Positions 9,201-18,700 of a stretch of DNA of 64,000 nt are shown one piece after another. Each line of letters begins with the position of its first letter. Position 1 is the stretch's first letter. Origin of the DNA: Paenibacillus xylaniclasticus (GTDB taxonomy: Bacteria > Bacillota > Bacilli > Paenibacillales > Paenibacillaceae). A model generated the notes under the pieces. It made no database searches. It was not told the DNA's origin and was given only the letters and a program-made list of their open reading frames with translations. The position numbers were made by a program, and so were the translations under genes. The stretch spans positions 46,998 to 110,997 of the forward strand of contig NZ_BIML01000018.1 in NCBI RefSeq assembly GCF_004001065.1, written 5' to 3'.

Positions 9201-12200
9201 CCATAGACTGGCCAATCGGCATATCCGAGATAGACGCCGGTCTGAGTGCCGCTTATTTTTCCTCCTCCGTATCCTGCGTCTTCGATTGCTTCCCAGCATG
9301 CTTCCAGGAACAGCCGTTGATTCGGGTCCATGAGCGCTGCTTCTCGCGGAGAAATTCCGAAAAATTCCGGATCAAACTCATCCACACGCTCTAAATATCC
9401 ACCGTAACTAAATCGCACATCGGTATCTGGTACATCGGTGAAATGCGAAATGAATCTGCGTCCGTCTGCTTGTCTATTCTCCGGATACGCACGAATCGAT
9501 TCCTTGCTGCCGATCAAATTGGCCCAGAACGTTTCTAAGTCCGGTGCATCTGGTAGACGAACGGACATACCGATAATGGCGATATCGGTGGACACTTTTG
9601 TGTTACTGTCACTCTGTTTATCCGTTACGTCTTTTGCTTCGTCGATTAAACCCTTGTCCGTCAGAAATGCTGATTGCTTCGCAATCGTCGGATGGCTGAA
9701 CAGGTCGGCAATCTTCGTCTGGCCAGGGAACTCCTCTTGCAGCCGCTCATGCAGCCGTGTGATTAGGATTGAATCACCGCCCAGATCAAAAAAATTGTCG
9801 TCTATGCCAAGCTCCTCGTAGCCGAGCACCGCCATCCAAGCTTGTGCTACCTTCTGCTCTACCTCAGAGTAAGAAGCGCCTTCTATTTTGCCTCTCAGCT
9901 TAACGGGTTTGTTTCGTTTACTCGAATTGGAAAGCTTATGAATCGATTGTGTCACTCTTTCAGTTGGCACAGTGTCGATTCGGAAAGGCAGTCGTTCACT
10001 CAGCGTGAAAAGCGCGCTCTCTCGATTCCATTCCCCAGTGATAACATGAGGAGCGTCCATATGGAGCAGCTGCTCAAACGCATCTAGCCCGTCATTTGTG
10101 CGTAAAATCCTGAATAGTTCCTTGCGCTCATCTGCTTCTGGATCTGCAGTTAGGACCGCCTGCTCCCAGGTCGGCCAACCAATAGAGAATATACGAGCAC
10201 CTTCTGCACAACGAGCAGCAGCGTAGTGATCCAGCCATGCGTTAGCTGCCGTATACGGGCCAGATCCAACACCTCCAATAAGCGTGATAGCAGATGAGAA
10301 CAGAATCAGAAAGTCCGGAGAATCTGAACGGGTCAATTCATCCAATAGCCGAGTGCCACGTATCTTCGCTGCTGTAAAACTATCGAAGTCTGACTCCGTC
10401 ACCTTAACCAAATATTCCCCGCTCAAATTGCCGGCGGCATGCACGATGCCATTAATGCGGCCCCATCGCTGCCGAAGCAACCGCACCGCTTCACGTAGTG
10501 ATCGTTCATCGGAGACATCGGCACGAATTATTTCGATCCGTGTGCCTGTCCATTCGATCTCGCGTATCGTCTGTATTCGATGTGCCGCGTCGGAATTCGG
10601 ATCATCGGAGAGAATATAGTCCCAAACCTCTCGTGGAGGAAACTCAGTTCGATTCATCAGAACGATCCGTACGGCTCCCTTGGCTGCGATCCGCTGAGCG
10701 ATTCGAAGGCCAACACTGCCTAATCCTCCTGTGATTAGGTATACGCCCTCTGACCTCCATACAAATTCAGGCTGATCTGCTGGATTATAATGAAGCACGC
10801 TCACCTTCTCGACATAACGCTGTCCGCTGCGCCATGCACTTGAATATGGTGCACCGTCATCTGCTTCGCGTGTCAATGCTGCGGTGAGACCGTCGACATC
10901 ATCAGTACAATAGCCGTAATCAACCGTACGAACTCGGATATACGGCATTTCCCACTGAATGGATTTGCCCAAAGCGAATAACGCTGCTGCACTTGGATTC
11001 GTACAAGCTTCGTTGCCGTCTACCCTATAAACGCCGGCAGCCGCAAGAATAAGCTCAACCGTTTCTTGCCGATCCATGGCGGCCAGTGCTCGAAGCAGTC
11101 CAAGTACCAACCAAGCACCATAATCCAGCCTTTGTTCGGCATCAGTCTCTTCCTCTTCGTTCAGGAGCACAACAATTCTCTGTACAGCAGTTCCCTCCAC
11201 TTGACGGAGAAAAGTATCAAACTGTGTGGCATAAGCCGATATAGGAGACAAGTTGCTATCATCTCTGCTCGTTGTCTCGTTAGTCAGTACGGCCTCATAA
11301 ACGGACGGCTCTTGCGCCGCCATCGAGCGGCCCGCTGCACGAAGCCTCGCCGCAGCACGGGCTATAAGCGTTTGGTCCGTTCCTGCTATAAGAGTAGAAG
11401 GCTGTTCCATTACTAATAAAGAATTCGATACAGACTCCTTTCTCCACTCCAGACGGTGATACCGGCTAGGCGCTGTCGCATGCCCCTTAACGTCTGCTGC
11501 GTCATCAGGCCAATGCAGCCAGCATCGTTGCTGCTCGAATGGGGTAGCAGGTACATTCAATCTCGCCAGATACCGCCGCTCATACAGCTTCTCCCAGCGG
11601 ATCTCCGCACCGGCTTCATATAATCTTCCTATCTCTTCTATTGAATGGACATAGAAGTCCTCATTGCGGAGAAGCTCGTTCAGCACATGATCGGCACGTT
11701 CATTCGCTTCAATAATTGGCGTAGTAGGTCCGTGGAGCTGTTCAACACTTAGTTCGCGCAGTTTCTTGGATACGTCATGTAGAGTGCTGGCCACTATCGC
11801 GATTCGATATGAATAATGGCCGCGGCTAACAGATGCAGTATAACAAAGCTCATTGAGCTGCATGTTCGGGTTCGCATCGATAAAGTCTGCATATTGACGT
11901 GCTAATAACAGCAGGGATGCTTCTGAACGCGCCGACAGCGGCAGCAATTCAACCTTTTCACTTGGCACTTCTTCTTCATTCTTAGCTGCAGCAGGAGCCT
12001 CTTCCAGCACCACATGACAGTTCGTGCCGCTAATGCCGAAGGAACTGACGCCGCAACGGAGCGGTGTATCTCCTTCTTCCCACGCAGAGAGGTGCGTATT
12101 AATATAAACTGGCGACAGGACAAAAGGAATTGTTCGATTTGGCCGCTCTATGTGGAGCGTCGGAAACAGCTGACGGTGCTTCAATGCTAGAACCGTCTTG

Positions 12201-13345
12201 AGCAGACCGGCTATGCCGGCTGCGTTGTCGAGATGACCAAGGTTGCTTTTGATGGAGCCGACGGCGCAAAACATTTTGCGGTTGGTATAGCGACTGAATG
12301 CGCGGCGGATGCCCTCCACTTCGATCGGATCTCCAAGTCGCGTGCCTGTGCCGTGCGTCTCAATATAACCGATCGTCTCGGGATCGATGCTGGCCTGCCG
12401 CCATGCCTCCGAGATCACATCGGCCTGAGCGTCCGCATTCGGTGCTGTAATTCCGACTGAGCTGCCGTCTTGATTGACGGCGCTTCCTTTGATTACGGCA
12501 TATACCGGATCGCGATCCCGCAGCGCTTGGCTGAGCGGCTTCAACACGATCGCAACTGCACCCTCACCTGTTCCCGTCCCGTCTGCGGCATCGTCGAACG
12601 TTCGCGTTCTCGCCGTAGACGACTCAATACCGACCTCGAATTCCCGGACTGGCAGCAAATGCAGCTGAATGCCTCCAGCAATCGCCTGTTCACATTCTCC
12701 ACTGCGCAAAGCCTGGCATGCCAAGTGGACGGCGACCAGCGAGGAAGAACACGTCGTATCGACAAGCAAGCTGGGACCACGCAGATCAAGCAGATATGAC
12801 AGTCTGCTGGCAATAATCGGCTTGACGTTACCCGGCATCGCCATTGAGGCGGATTCCGGCTCGGCTTGGTCGATCATTCGTTTATATTCGGAGTCCGAGC
12901 CGTAGCCGACATACACGCCTGTTCGGCTCCCTGCCAGACGGCGGCCGCCCATACCGGCATCCTCAATCGCACACCATGCAGTCTCCAAGAACAGGCGTTG
13001 ATTCGGATCGAGCAGACTGGCCTCCTTAGGCGACAGCTTAAAGAATGAATAGTCGAAGCGGTCGATATGCTCGAGAAATGCGGCCTCCCCATAATGAAGT
13101 GTTGATGGATCTACCCCCACTGTGCGGAAGTAACGATCCGTGTCGATGCGGCGAGAGTTAGGTAGCTTGCGGATTGCATCCTTTCCTACCCTCAGCAACT
13201 GCAGCAGCTCCGATTCCGAATTCGCATATGGAAGCCGCATTCCGATTCCGACGATTGCGATATCTGAATCGGTCGCAGGCTTTACTGCAGGCGCTGCACG
13301 CTTCACCATTTCCATGCTTTGCAGGCGAACCGTACCGAAATCCAT
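6239..13345 (-). CDS. AT-less type I PKS: KS-KR-ACP-KS-ACP-BtrH-like domain
   Basis: Two-module trans-AT polyketide synthase. Positions below count from the open frame's first codon at 13354. KS1 is at about 29-450, with Cys202 in DTTCSSS, HGTGT and NLGHLD intact. KR is about 870-1060 with GGLGSVG and the S...Y..N catalytic set. ACP1 Ser is near 1193 (LGGDSI). KS2 is about 1253-1680, with Cys near 1428, HGTAT and NIGHLD. ACP2 Ser is near 1947 (LGGHSL). No AT, DH, ER or TE is present. Residues about 2040-2371 resemble the BtrH N-terminal acyltransferase (C39-like) fold, with Cys near 2055 (RNCFYN), GQPAVVWVDCYEL and HTLLVFGYD. The real start is probably ATG at 13345, since GGAGG lies 8 bases upstream and the GTG at 13354 has none. 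The preceding gene's stop overlaps this region, implying coupling. It extends the peptide by two ketide units, the first reduced. Confidence 0.85.
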   Translation of the reverse strand: MDFGTVRLQSMEMVKRAAPAVKPATDSDIAIVGIGMRLPYANSESELLQLLRVGKDAIRKLPNSRRIDTDRYFRTVGVDPSTLHYGEAAFLEHIDRFDYSFFKLSPKEASLLDPNQRLFLETAWCAIEDAGMGGRRLAGSRTGVYVGYGSDSEYKRMIDQAEPESASMAMPGNVKPIIASRLSYLLDLRGPSLLVDTTCSSSLVAVHLACQALRSGECEQAIAGGIQLHLLPVREFEVGIESSTARTRTFDDAADGTGTGEGAVAIVLKPLSQALRDRDPVYAVIKGSAVNQDGSSVGITAPNADAQADVISEAWRQASIDPETIGYIETHGTGTRLGDPIEVEGIRRAFSRYTNRKMFCAVGSIKSNLGHLDNAAGIAGLLKTVLALKHRQLFPTLHIERPNRTIPFVLSPVYINTHLSAWEEGDTPLRCGVSSFGISGTNCHVVLEEAPAAAKNEEEVPSEKVELLPLSARSEASLLLLARQYADFIDANPNMQLNELCYTASVSRGHYSYRIAIVASTLHDVSKKLRELSVEQLHGPTTPIIEANERADHVLNELLRNEDFYVHSIEEIGRLYEAGAEIRWEKLYERRYLARLNVPATPFEQQRCWLHWPDDAADVKGHATAPSRYHRLEWRKESVSNSLLVMEQPSTLIAGTDQTLIARAAARLRAAGRSMAAQEPSVYEAVLTNETTSRDDSNLSPISAYATQFDTFLRQVEGTAVQRIVVLLNEEEETDAEQRLDYGAWLVLGLLRALAAMDRQETVELILAAAGVYRVDGNEACTNPSAAALFALGKSIQWEMPYIRVRTVDYGYCTDDVDGLTAALTREADDGAPYSSAWRSGQRYVEKVSVLHYNPADQPEFVWRSEGVYLITGGLGSVGLRIAQRIAAKGAVRIVLMNRTEFPPREVWDYILSDDPNSDAAHRIQTIREIEWTGTRIEIIRADVSDERSLREAVRLLRQRWGRINGIVHAAGNLSGEYLVKVTESDFDSFTAAKIRGTRLLDELTRSDSPDFLILFSSAITLIGGVGSGPYTAANAWLDHYAAARCAEGARIFSIGWPTWEQAVLTADPEADERKELFRILRTNDGLDAFEQLLHMDAPHVITGEWNRESALFTLSERLPFRIDTVPTERVTQSIHKLSNSSKRNKPVKLRGKIEGASYSEVEQKVAQAWMAVLGYEELGIDDNFFDLGGDSILITRLHERLQEEFPGQTKIADLFSHPTIAKQSAFLTDKGLIDEAKDVTDKQSDSNTKVSTDIAIIGMSVRLPDAPDLETFWANLIGSKESIRAYPENRQADGRRFISHFTDVPDTDVRFSYGGYLERVDEFDPEFFGISPREAALMDPNQRLFLEACWEAIEDAGYGGGKISGTQTGVYLGYADWPVYGQYITKKHPSLIHAAGAGNTPSLIASRISYLLDLQGPAFLVDTACSSSLVAVHLACQAIRSGECDMAIAGGVKTCLMPIEGVFEIGIESSQYRTRAFDDSSDGTVWGEGTVAILLKPLEQAMEDGDRIYAVIKGSAMNQDGASAGITAPNAAAQEKVIAQAWENAAINPSTITYIETHGTATKLGDPIEVDGIQRAFERYTDKKQFCAISSVKSNIGHLDSAAGIAGLAKAVASLLYGQLAPTLHFERPNRNIAFAQSPVYVVDRPQTWETEDGMPRRCGVSSFGFSGTNCHIVLEEAPKRIERSSPASEESEGWRILTLSGKSESALQALVTRYQVFLSESVDSIDEICVTANIGRGHYAYRAAFVFYSRRELLEQLQQFERLTASSTQVTHDPPNIFRGYHKIVTGDRNTETDGLITAAKHRQLSEAASTLLDSVGSFSKIGAESLFELARLYISGAEVDWMKLYSHSHTQIRKVRVPVYPFQRRRCWIESDTHSNPTEAVSTMKASTSQLSNPMPVNIVLKGASSDYIDPLLDSLGQLWGRLLGLSELSVDDDFFELGGHSLLAIELERELARLNIDIDADELYQYRSLAALASHIRKTCGEAAIDIPSLETRTLVQSPNVQATTLSTPAQSISQERQETFEPTNGKVLAETLILPNIEPFNDIFYRNCFYNSMFPVIRSFGRSIAPFLANDLILYEENNGHFAVRYDAIQQMEVLFTNNNIRAELRYGSSDIVNELLVSLSSGQPAVVWVDCYELSIRQDAFGKRHIDHTLLVFGYDRRERLFHVVEHDRLENLSYRRRTLPFTDLANAFDSFVERYVRTGEHEVTHYLFEPMSNDSASTIDPVIQWARCWHKGRLLLQESLSALSRIQADYIRLTAEDNSLRPHVDRFIAFLNDATAAKRVELYRLHTLLPEAKEEQALLNSILTDWEYVRKGMARYMYGDVYRSEVFESGADRLTQIAEKELKLQQMITAQLDAIAERAIN

Positions 13346-13350
13346 CTTCA

Positions 13351-14652
13351 TCACCTCCCGACATCAGCCGTCGCGCGATTGGTGCTCTCTACTGATTCGG
13401 TGTACTCGGGGAACAAATGACCGGTTGCGGTCCGCGACACAATTTCCTGCAAACGCTGTGTAGCTTCGTCATCTGGAACGCCCTTCGTCTCGAAAATGGA
13501 CACTAACAGCTTTAACGCTGCTCGCATTTCTTCCGGCGACGGTTCACGTTGTTCGACGTCCAGCTGTTCCTGTATAGCTTCTATTTGACGATAAGGCTTC
13601 ACGACACCTTCCTGGTAAGCTTGCTCGTCCCAATTGCGGTTGCGTGTCGAGACCGCAGCGGTCAGACATCCGGTAATGAAGCCACGCGTTAATGAGTGAG
13701 AAACAGTGAAGAATGGCTTTAGCTTCTCGTGAAGCTCCTCCGCTTGACTCGGCTTCTCAAATGAATACGCTTGAATGCCTTTCGTATTTGCTTTGGCTAG
13801 ACGACTCAACACAGTCTGTGGTCCAAGCTCGATAACCGTACTGATCCCTGCTTGTTCAAAATAGTTCATCGTTGCTGTCCATTGAACAGGCGCTGTAATC
13901 TGTTCGACGAGCCGCCTTCCGATTTCATCCGGCGCACCGTGTGGCAGTGCCGTTACATTCGACAGCACGAGCCAGCATGGCGTAGTAAATGCCGTTTTCT
14001 CCAAAGCGTTCTCCAACTGCTCTGCAGCGGCTGCCATTAATGGACTATGGAACGCAGCGCCTACGTTGAGATAGACCGCCTTCGCTCCGCGAGCCTCCAG
14101 TTCGGCAGAGGTGCTGTGCACAGCTTCGGCACGTCCGGATATTACGGTTTGGACAGGAGAATTGTAGTTGGAGATGACGACCTCCGCGCCGGCCGCACTG
14201 CGCTCGAGGCATTTTTTCTCAACGATGCTTGCCTCGAGGCCAATAATGGCGCACATTGCGCCTGCTCCTTCGTCCGCCGCCTCCTGCATTAAGCGGCCGC
14301 GCAGCGCGACAAGCCGCAACGCATCTGTGAAGGTTATTGCGCCTGCGCATGCGAGTGCCGTCCATTCTCCAAGACTATGCCCTGCAGCCATGTGTGGAGC
14401 TGCGCTGCCGATCCGTTCCATAAAGACCCGGTAAGCGGCCATCCCGACCGTTAACAGTGCAGGCTGCGTAAATTCCGTACGGGTCAATCTATGCGGGTCC
14501 GAGCCGAAAATAATATCGCTCAGTTTATAACCGAGCGTATCGTCCGCTTCCTCGAATACGCGCCGAGCCGTTACACATTCCTTGTACAGCTCTTGACCCA
14601 TTCCCGGATATTGCGAGCCTTGACCCGGAAACAGCATCGCCCATCTATCCAT
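13351..14652 (-). CDS. Trans-acting malonyl-CoA:ACP acyltransferase, 433 aa
   Basis: FabD-like acyltransferase that should load malonyl units onto the AT-less PKS modules. Motifs seen are FPGQGSQYPGMG at the N-terminus, the nucleophile GHSLGE near residue 94, and a His in AAFHSPLM. The AT core fills about residues 1-290. A further 140 residues, mostly helical and without a recognised domain, follow (FFTVSHSLTRGFITGC onward); they could be a docking or dimer segment. The start ATG at 14652 overlaps the stop of the monooxygenase gene by 8 bases, and its own stop at 13351 runs into the PKS start. It is therefore an in-line member of the operon, and the only AT in it. Confidence 0.88.
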   Translation of the reverse strand: MDRWAMLFPGQGSQYPGMGQELYKECVTARRVFEEADDTLGYKLSDIIFGSDPHRLTRTEFTQPALLTVGMAAYRVFMERIGSAAPHMAAGHSLGEWTALACAGAITFTDALRLVALRGRLMQEAADEGAGAMCAIIGLEASIVEKKCLERSAAGAEVVISNYNSPVQTVISGRAEAVHSTSAELEARGAKAVYLNVGAAFHSPLMAAAAEQLENALEKTAFTTPCWLVLSNVTALPHGAPDEIGRRLVEQITAPVQWTATMNYFEQAGISTVIELGPQTVLSRLAKANTKGIQAYSFEKPSQAEELHEKLKPFFTVSHSLTRGFITGCLTAAVSTRNRNWDEQAYQEGVVKPYRQIEAIQEQLDVEQREPSPEEMRAALKLLVSIFETKGVPDDEATQRLQEIVSRTATGHLFPEYTESVESTNRATADVGR

Positions 14653-15742
14653 AAATTCCGCTCCCTTCTTTCTCTGATGAATCTGCTGCGTAATGCATTC
14701 GAAGCCGATCGATTCGCGTCAAGCTTTCAGCCATAAGGCGTTCAGATACGCCGAAATCGATTAAGCATGCAATCTCGTCTACGCCCATTGCTTGAAGCTC
14801 GTCAGCCATTGCTTTACACGTATCCGGTGTACCGAAAAGCGCACTGTCATTCCAATACCGTTCGAATGCAGCTGATGCGATCAATCTACGATGCTTTTCA
14901 GTAATGCGGGACGGATCGACGCGTAGCTCACGAGCGATATGAGCCGAGTCGAACAGCTCCGTATGATGCGACAAGTAGCGGAGCATCGGCTCACGTACCT
15001 TCTCCCTAACCTCCATCAAGTCGTCCCCAAGAAACGTGTGCAGCATGACGGTCACCTGTCCGTCAGACGGATGCCCGTTGAGACGGCGCGCTTGACGATA
15101 TTCGGCGATATGATCTTTGAGAGCAGACTTGTCGATGGCATATAACGCGGTCAGGACGTTCGCACCAATCTCTCCTGCTCGTCTCCAGCTGTCGCGGGAT
15201 CTTGCCGTCGTCACCCAGATCGGCAATTCCTTCTGGACGGGAGGCGGATAGAAACGCTCAATCGTTTGCTCACCCTCACTGGTCGGGAAGTTAATCGGTT
15301 CACCGCGCCATATCCGCTGGAGCTGTGCCAGCCGATCGAACATCGCTTCGCGGTTCTCATCCCTGTGCAAGGCATGCAAGCCTGGCGCAAATACATACTC
15401 CTTCGAATGCCAGCCGTACGTGACGGACAAGCCCACTCTTCCTCCTGACAAGTTATCGACAATCGACCAATCTTCCGCAACACGAAGCGGATGATGGAAC
15501 GGCAGCGAGATGCTCCCTGCCCGGATGCCGATTCGTTCGGTTCGTACTGCAAGCGCTGCCCCAAGAACGGATGGATTAGGGAATAATCCGCCGAATCGGT
15601 GAAAATGCCGTTCCGGCGTCCACACCGCCTCGAATCCACGCTCGTCCGCTTCGGCTGCTAATTCGAGCAGCGATGCGTATTTGCCCCGTTCATTCTCCTC
15701 GCTGTCAGAGGAGAAGAAGAACAGGCTGAAAGATAAGCTCAT
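14645..15742 (-). CDS. Luciferase-like flavin monooxygenase of natural-product type
   Basis: LLM-class FMN-dependent oxygenase, 365 residues from the chosen start. The start ATG at 15742 forms an ATGA overlap with the stop of the NRPS gene and has GAGGTGG upstream, so the longer frame beginning at 15802 is not used. Family features are a TIM-barrel start (MSLSFSLFFFSS), EAVWTPERHFHRFGG, and SISLPFHHPLRVAEDWSIVDNLSGGR. It matches the subgroup found in NRPS/PKS lines (such as MupA-type enzymes) and BtrO of butirosin. The likely role is oxidation of a carrier-bound intermediate; hydroxylation is a guess. No flavin reductase gene is seen in the operon, so reduced flavin would come from the host. 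Confidence 0.82.
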   Translation of the reverse strand: MSLSFSLFFFSSDSEENERGKYASLLELAAEADERGFEAVWTPERHFHRFGGLFPNPSVLGAALAVRTERIGIRAGSISLPFHHPLRVAEDWSIVDNLSGGRVGLSVTYGWHSKEYVFAPGLHALHRDENREAMFDRLAQLQRIWRGEPINFPTSEGEQTIERFYPPPVQKELPIWVTTARSRDSWRRAGEIGANVLTALYAIDKSALKDHIAEYRQARRLNGHPSDGQVTVMLHTFLGDDLMEVREKVREPMLRYLSHHTELFDSAHIARELRVDPSRITEKHRRLIASAAFERYWNDSALFGTPDTCKAMADELQAMGVDEIACLIDFGVSERLMAESLTRIDRLRMHYAADSSEKEGSGIYG

Positions 15743-18700
15743 GTTGCCACCTCGATCCCAGATAGCTGCCGCAGCAGGTCGAAATAAGATTGGATTAGCC
15801 ATTCCGGAGTTTCCGGCTGATAACGTCCCTTCCGGTACAACAGCATCAAGTCTAGTTCATCCGAGTGACTAGTTCGTTCATCTATGATGAGTATCCAATC
15901 GTACAGCCCGATAAGCTCGGTTCGATCGTGATGCAGAAGCTCTTCCGATCGGCAGACGAGCGACATCGTCTCGAATGCATCGCGCTCAGGAGTGAACCGG
16001 CCGATTCGTTGTAACGGAATGATAACTGCCGTATCGGTTGATGTAGTCCTTACTGCTGAATCAGGCTCGGCTGCCGCTGCTTTCCTTGCCTTAGCAATAT
16101 GCGCAAATAAGCCAGGAAAGTTATGTGCGGTATCTAAGTCAATCCGAATCGGAAGCGCTTCGTGACCTCCATTTACAGTAATATGAAATACTGACGTTCT
16201 GCTTGCAATTGCCTCTGCAAACCAATAGCCCCACATTGCAGCCATGATGTCGATGCGTTCAACCGAATATTCCGAGGCTAACCGGTACAGCGCGCGAGCG
16301 ATGCTTGATGGGACATGCATTGTAATCGGGTCCTCAGCAGCGTATATATCACTTGCACCCGCATGTCCTCGGAAGCATTCTTCGGGCATACGCTGATAAC
16401 CATCAATTGCGAACACTTCCATTCGCTTTCGCCGGCTGTCCAGCCAAGCGGCCTGTTTGCCTACCGTTGGCATTGAGAACAAATCGGTGACGGTAATGCC
16501 AGCGGAGAAGGTCCGCTCCAGCTTCGATTGCAGCGTCATGAGCAGCAAGGAATTGCCCCCGATATCGAAGAAATGGTCGTCCGGTCCGATATCGTCAAGC
16601 TTCAGCACCTCGCGCCAAATAGCTATGATGGCTTTCTCCGTATTGCTTGCCGCTTCGCTGCATCTTGTTCCAGACGGAAGTCGATCCGTGCATAGAAGCA
16701 GCGCTTTTTTATCCACTTTGTCGTTGCTTGTACGCGGAATCGATGGAATTCGATAATAGACCGACGGGAACATATGGGCTGGAAGTCGGTGAGTGAGATG
16801 CTCCCTCAGTTCGAATGCAGTTAGTTCATCTAATGTCACGAGATAAGCGGCAATATGCTTCTCTCCCGCTGCGTCTTCTGCTGCTAAGACGACCGTTTCA
16901 CCAATTGCGGGATGGGCTTGAAGCGCAAGCTCGATCTCGCTTAGGTCGATCCGATAGCCACGAATTTTCACCTGTTCATCCGTGCGGCCCTCGAAACGGA
17001 TCGTACCATCCTCCTGCCATACACCAACATCTCCCGTTCGATACATCCTCTTGCCAGGACGATACGGATCGGGGATGAATTTGCTGTTCGTCAGCTCTGC
17101 ATTGTGTAAGTAGCCTCGCGCAACACCATTGCCGGCGATGCAAATTTCGCCTGGTATTCCAATCGGCATCAACCTGCCGTTCCGATCTGTAATATAAATG
17201 TTGTAACCGGCGATCGGTGACCCAATCGGAATGCTAGTCTCCTTCGACCGGTCACATTGCCAATAGGCAGCACACACTGTCGCCTCTGTCGGTCCGTACG
17301 TGTTATATACGCGGGCATTCTCAATTAATCGGTCATAATGAACTGCTTTAAGCACGTCACCGCCGCTTAAATACGTATGGACGCTAGGGACCCCGCCCCG
17401 CTTGTTCAATTCGCTCAGCAATAGCGGCTGGACCGTAACGAAGGTGACTTGATAAGTCTGCAGCAGTTGTAAGAGTCGATCTGGATCAAGTACCTCCTCA
17501 CGCTGTGCGATAACGATAGCGGCTCCGCTCAACAGCGCCGGATACACCTCTTCCACGAAATGATCAAAGGAGCAAGAGGCTTGCTGCAGCACAACGTCTC
17601 CAGGACCAAGCCCGAATTCGCGCTGGAACGCAAGAACATAGGCGAGCAGCTGACGATGCTCGGTCATAACCCCTTTAGGTGCACCGGTAGAACCCGAGGT
17701 ATAGGTGACATATGCAATTTGCTCGGACGTTATTTCTTGCTTGATAAAGTTGTCCTCATCATCATCTGAGCAAGCTTCCGCTTCCTCCAGCCTTATGATT
17801 CGCCCAGTAAAGGATGTTGGCACTTCAACACCGTCGCCGATTAACAACAGCTCTGCTGCGCTGTCCTCCAGCATGTAGGCAATTCTGGCAGGCGCATAGG
17901 CTGCATCAATCGGAATATACCCGCAGCCCGCCTTCAAGATTGCGAGCATGGCGACGATCCATTGTTCTGATCGTTCGGCCAGCAGCGCTACCAGCCGCTC
18001 GCCGCTTGTGAACGTTTCACGCCTAAGTCTTCGCGCCATAATGTCTGATCTCGCGTCGATGCTGCCGTAAGTGTAGCTTCGCCCGCCGCTAATAACCGCA
18101 GGCAGGTCTGGATGGGTACGTGCACGTTCCTCGAAAATGTGATGCACCAGCTCGCAGAGCGGCTTGCGAATCGGTTGGTTTAAGACGGTAAGAATCCGTT
18201 CCTTCTCTGATGCAGTTATCAGTTCTAATTCACTGACCTTCTGTTGCGGCTGAAGGAGCGTTTGATATAACAAGTATTGATAGTGGCCAACCATCCGCTT
18301 AATTGATTCTTCAGAAAAGCTTGATGCATCGTATTCAAGCTCAACTCTCCACTCACCGAACGTGTTTATGCCCAGCGTCAGCGGATAATGGGTCGATTCT
18401 TGCATCCGGTAGCCGACAACGGTAAGTCTGGAGCTCTTGAGCATTGCAGTGTCGAGCGGATAATTATCTAGCACGACGATCGTTTCGAACAGCTCTTCCG
18501 CTCCGTTCGCACCGCTCCAGCTTGCAATATCCATCAGCGGCGAGCTATCATACGGCTCTCTTCGGCGAAGCGCTGCATCGACGGATTGGATAACCTGTTC
18601 AACCTCGGCTTCATCATTCAATTCCACACGAAGCGGAACGGTGTTAATAAACAACCCCACCATCTGTTCTACCCCTTCTATCTCTGGGGTGCGTCCTGAG

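Noticed and set aside
6239..13354. Many plus-strand and minus-strand ORFs of 60-140 codons inside the PKS and NRPS genes
   Set aside because: They have no ribosome binding sites, odd composition rich in Arg/Ser/Cys, and lie in other frames of genes with full domain structure. They are shadows.
6239..13354. A cis AT domain between KS1 and KR or after KS2
   Set aside because: No GHSxG motif occurs there; only the short KS-flanking adaptor remnants are seen. The acyltransferase is the separate gene at 13351-14652.
15743..15802. Longer start of the monooxygenase at 15802
   Set aside because: ATG 15742 forms an ATGA overlap with the NRPS stop and has GAGGTGG upstream; the extra 20 residues lie within the NRPS coding end and look unlike the family.
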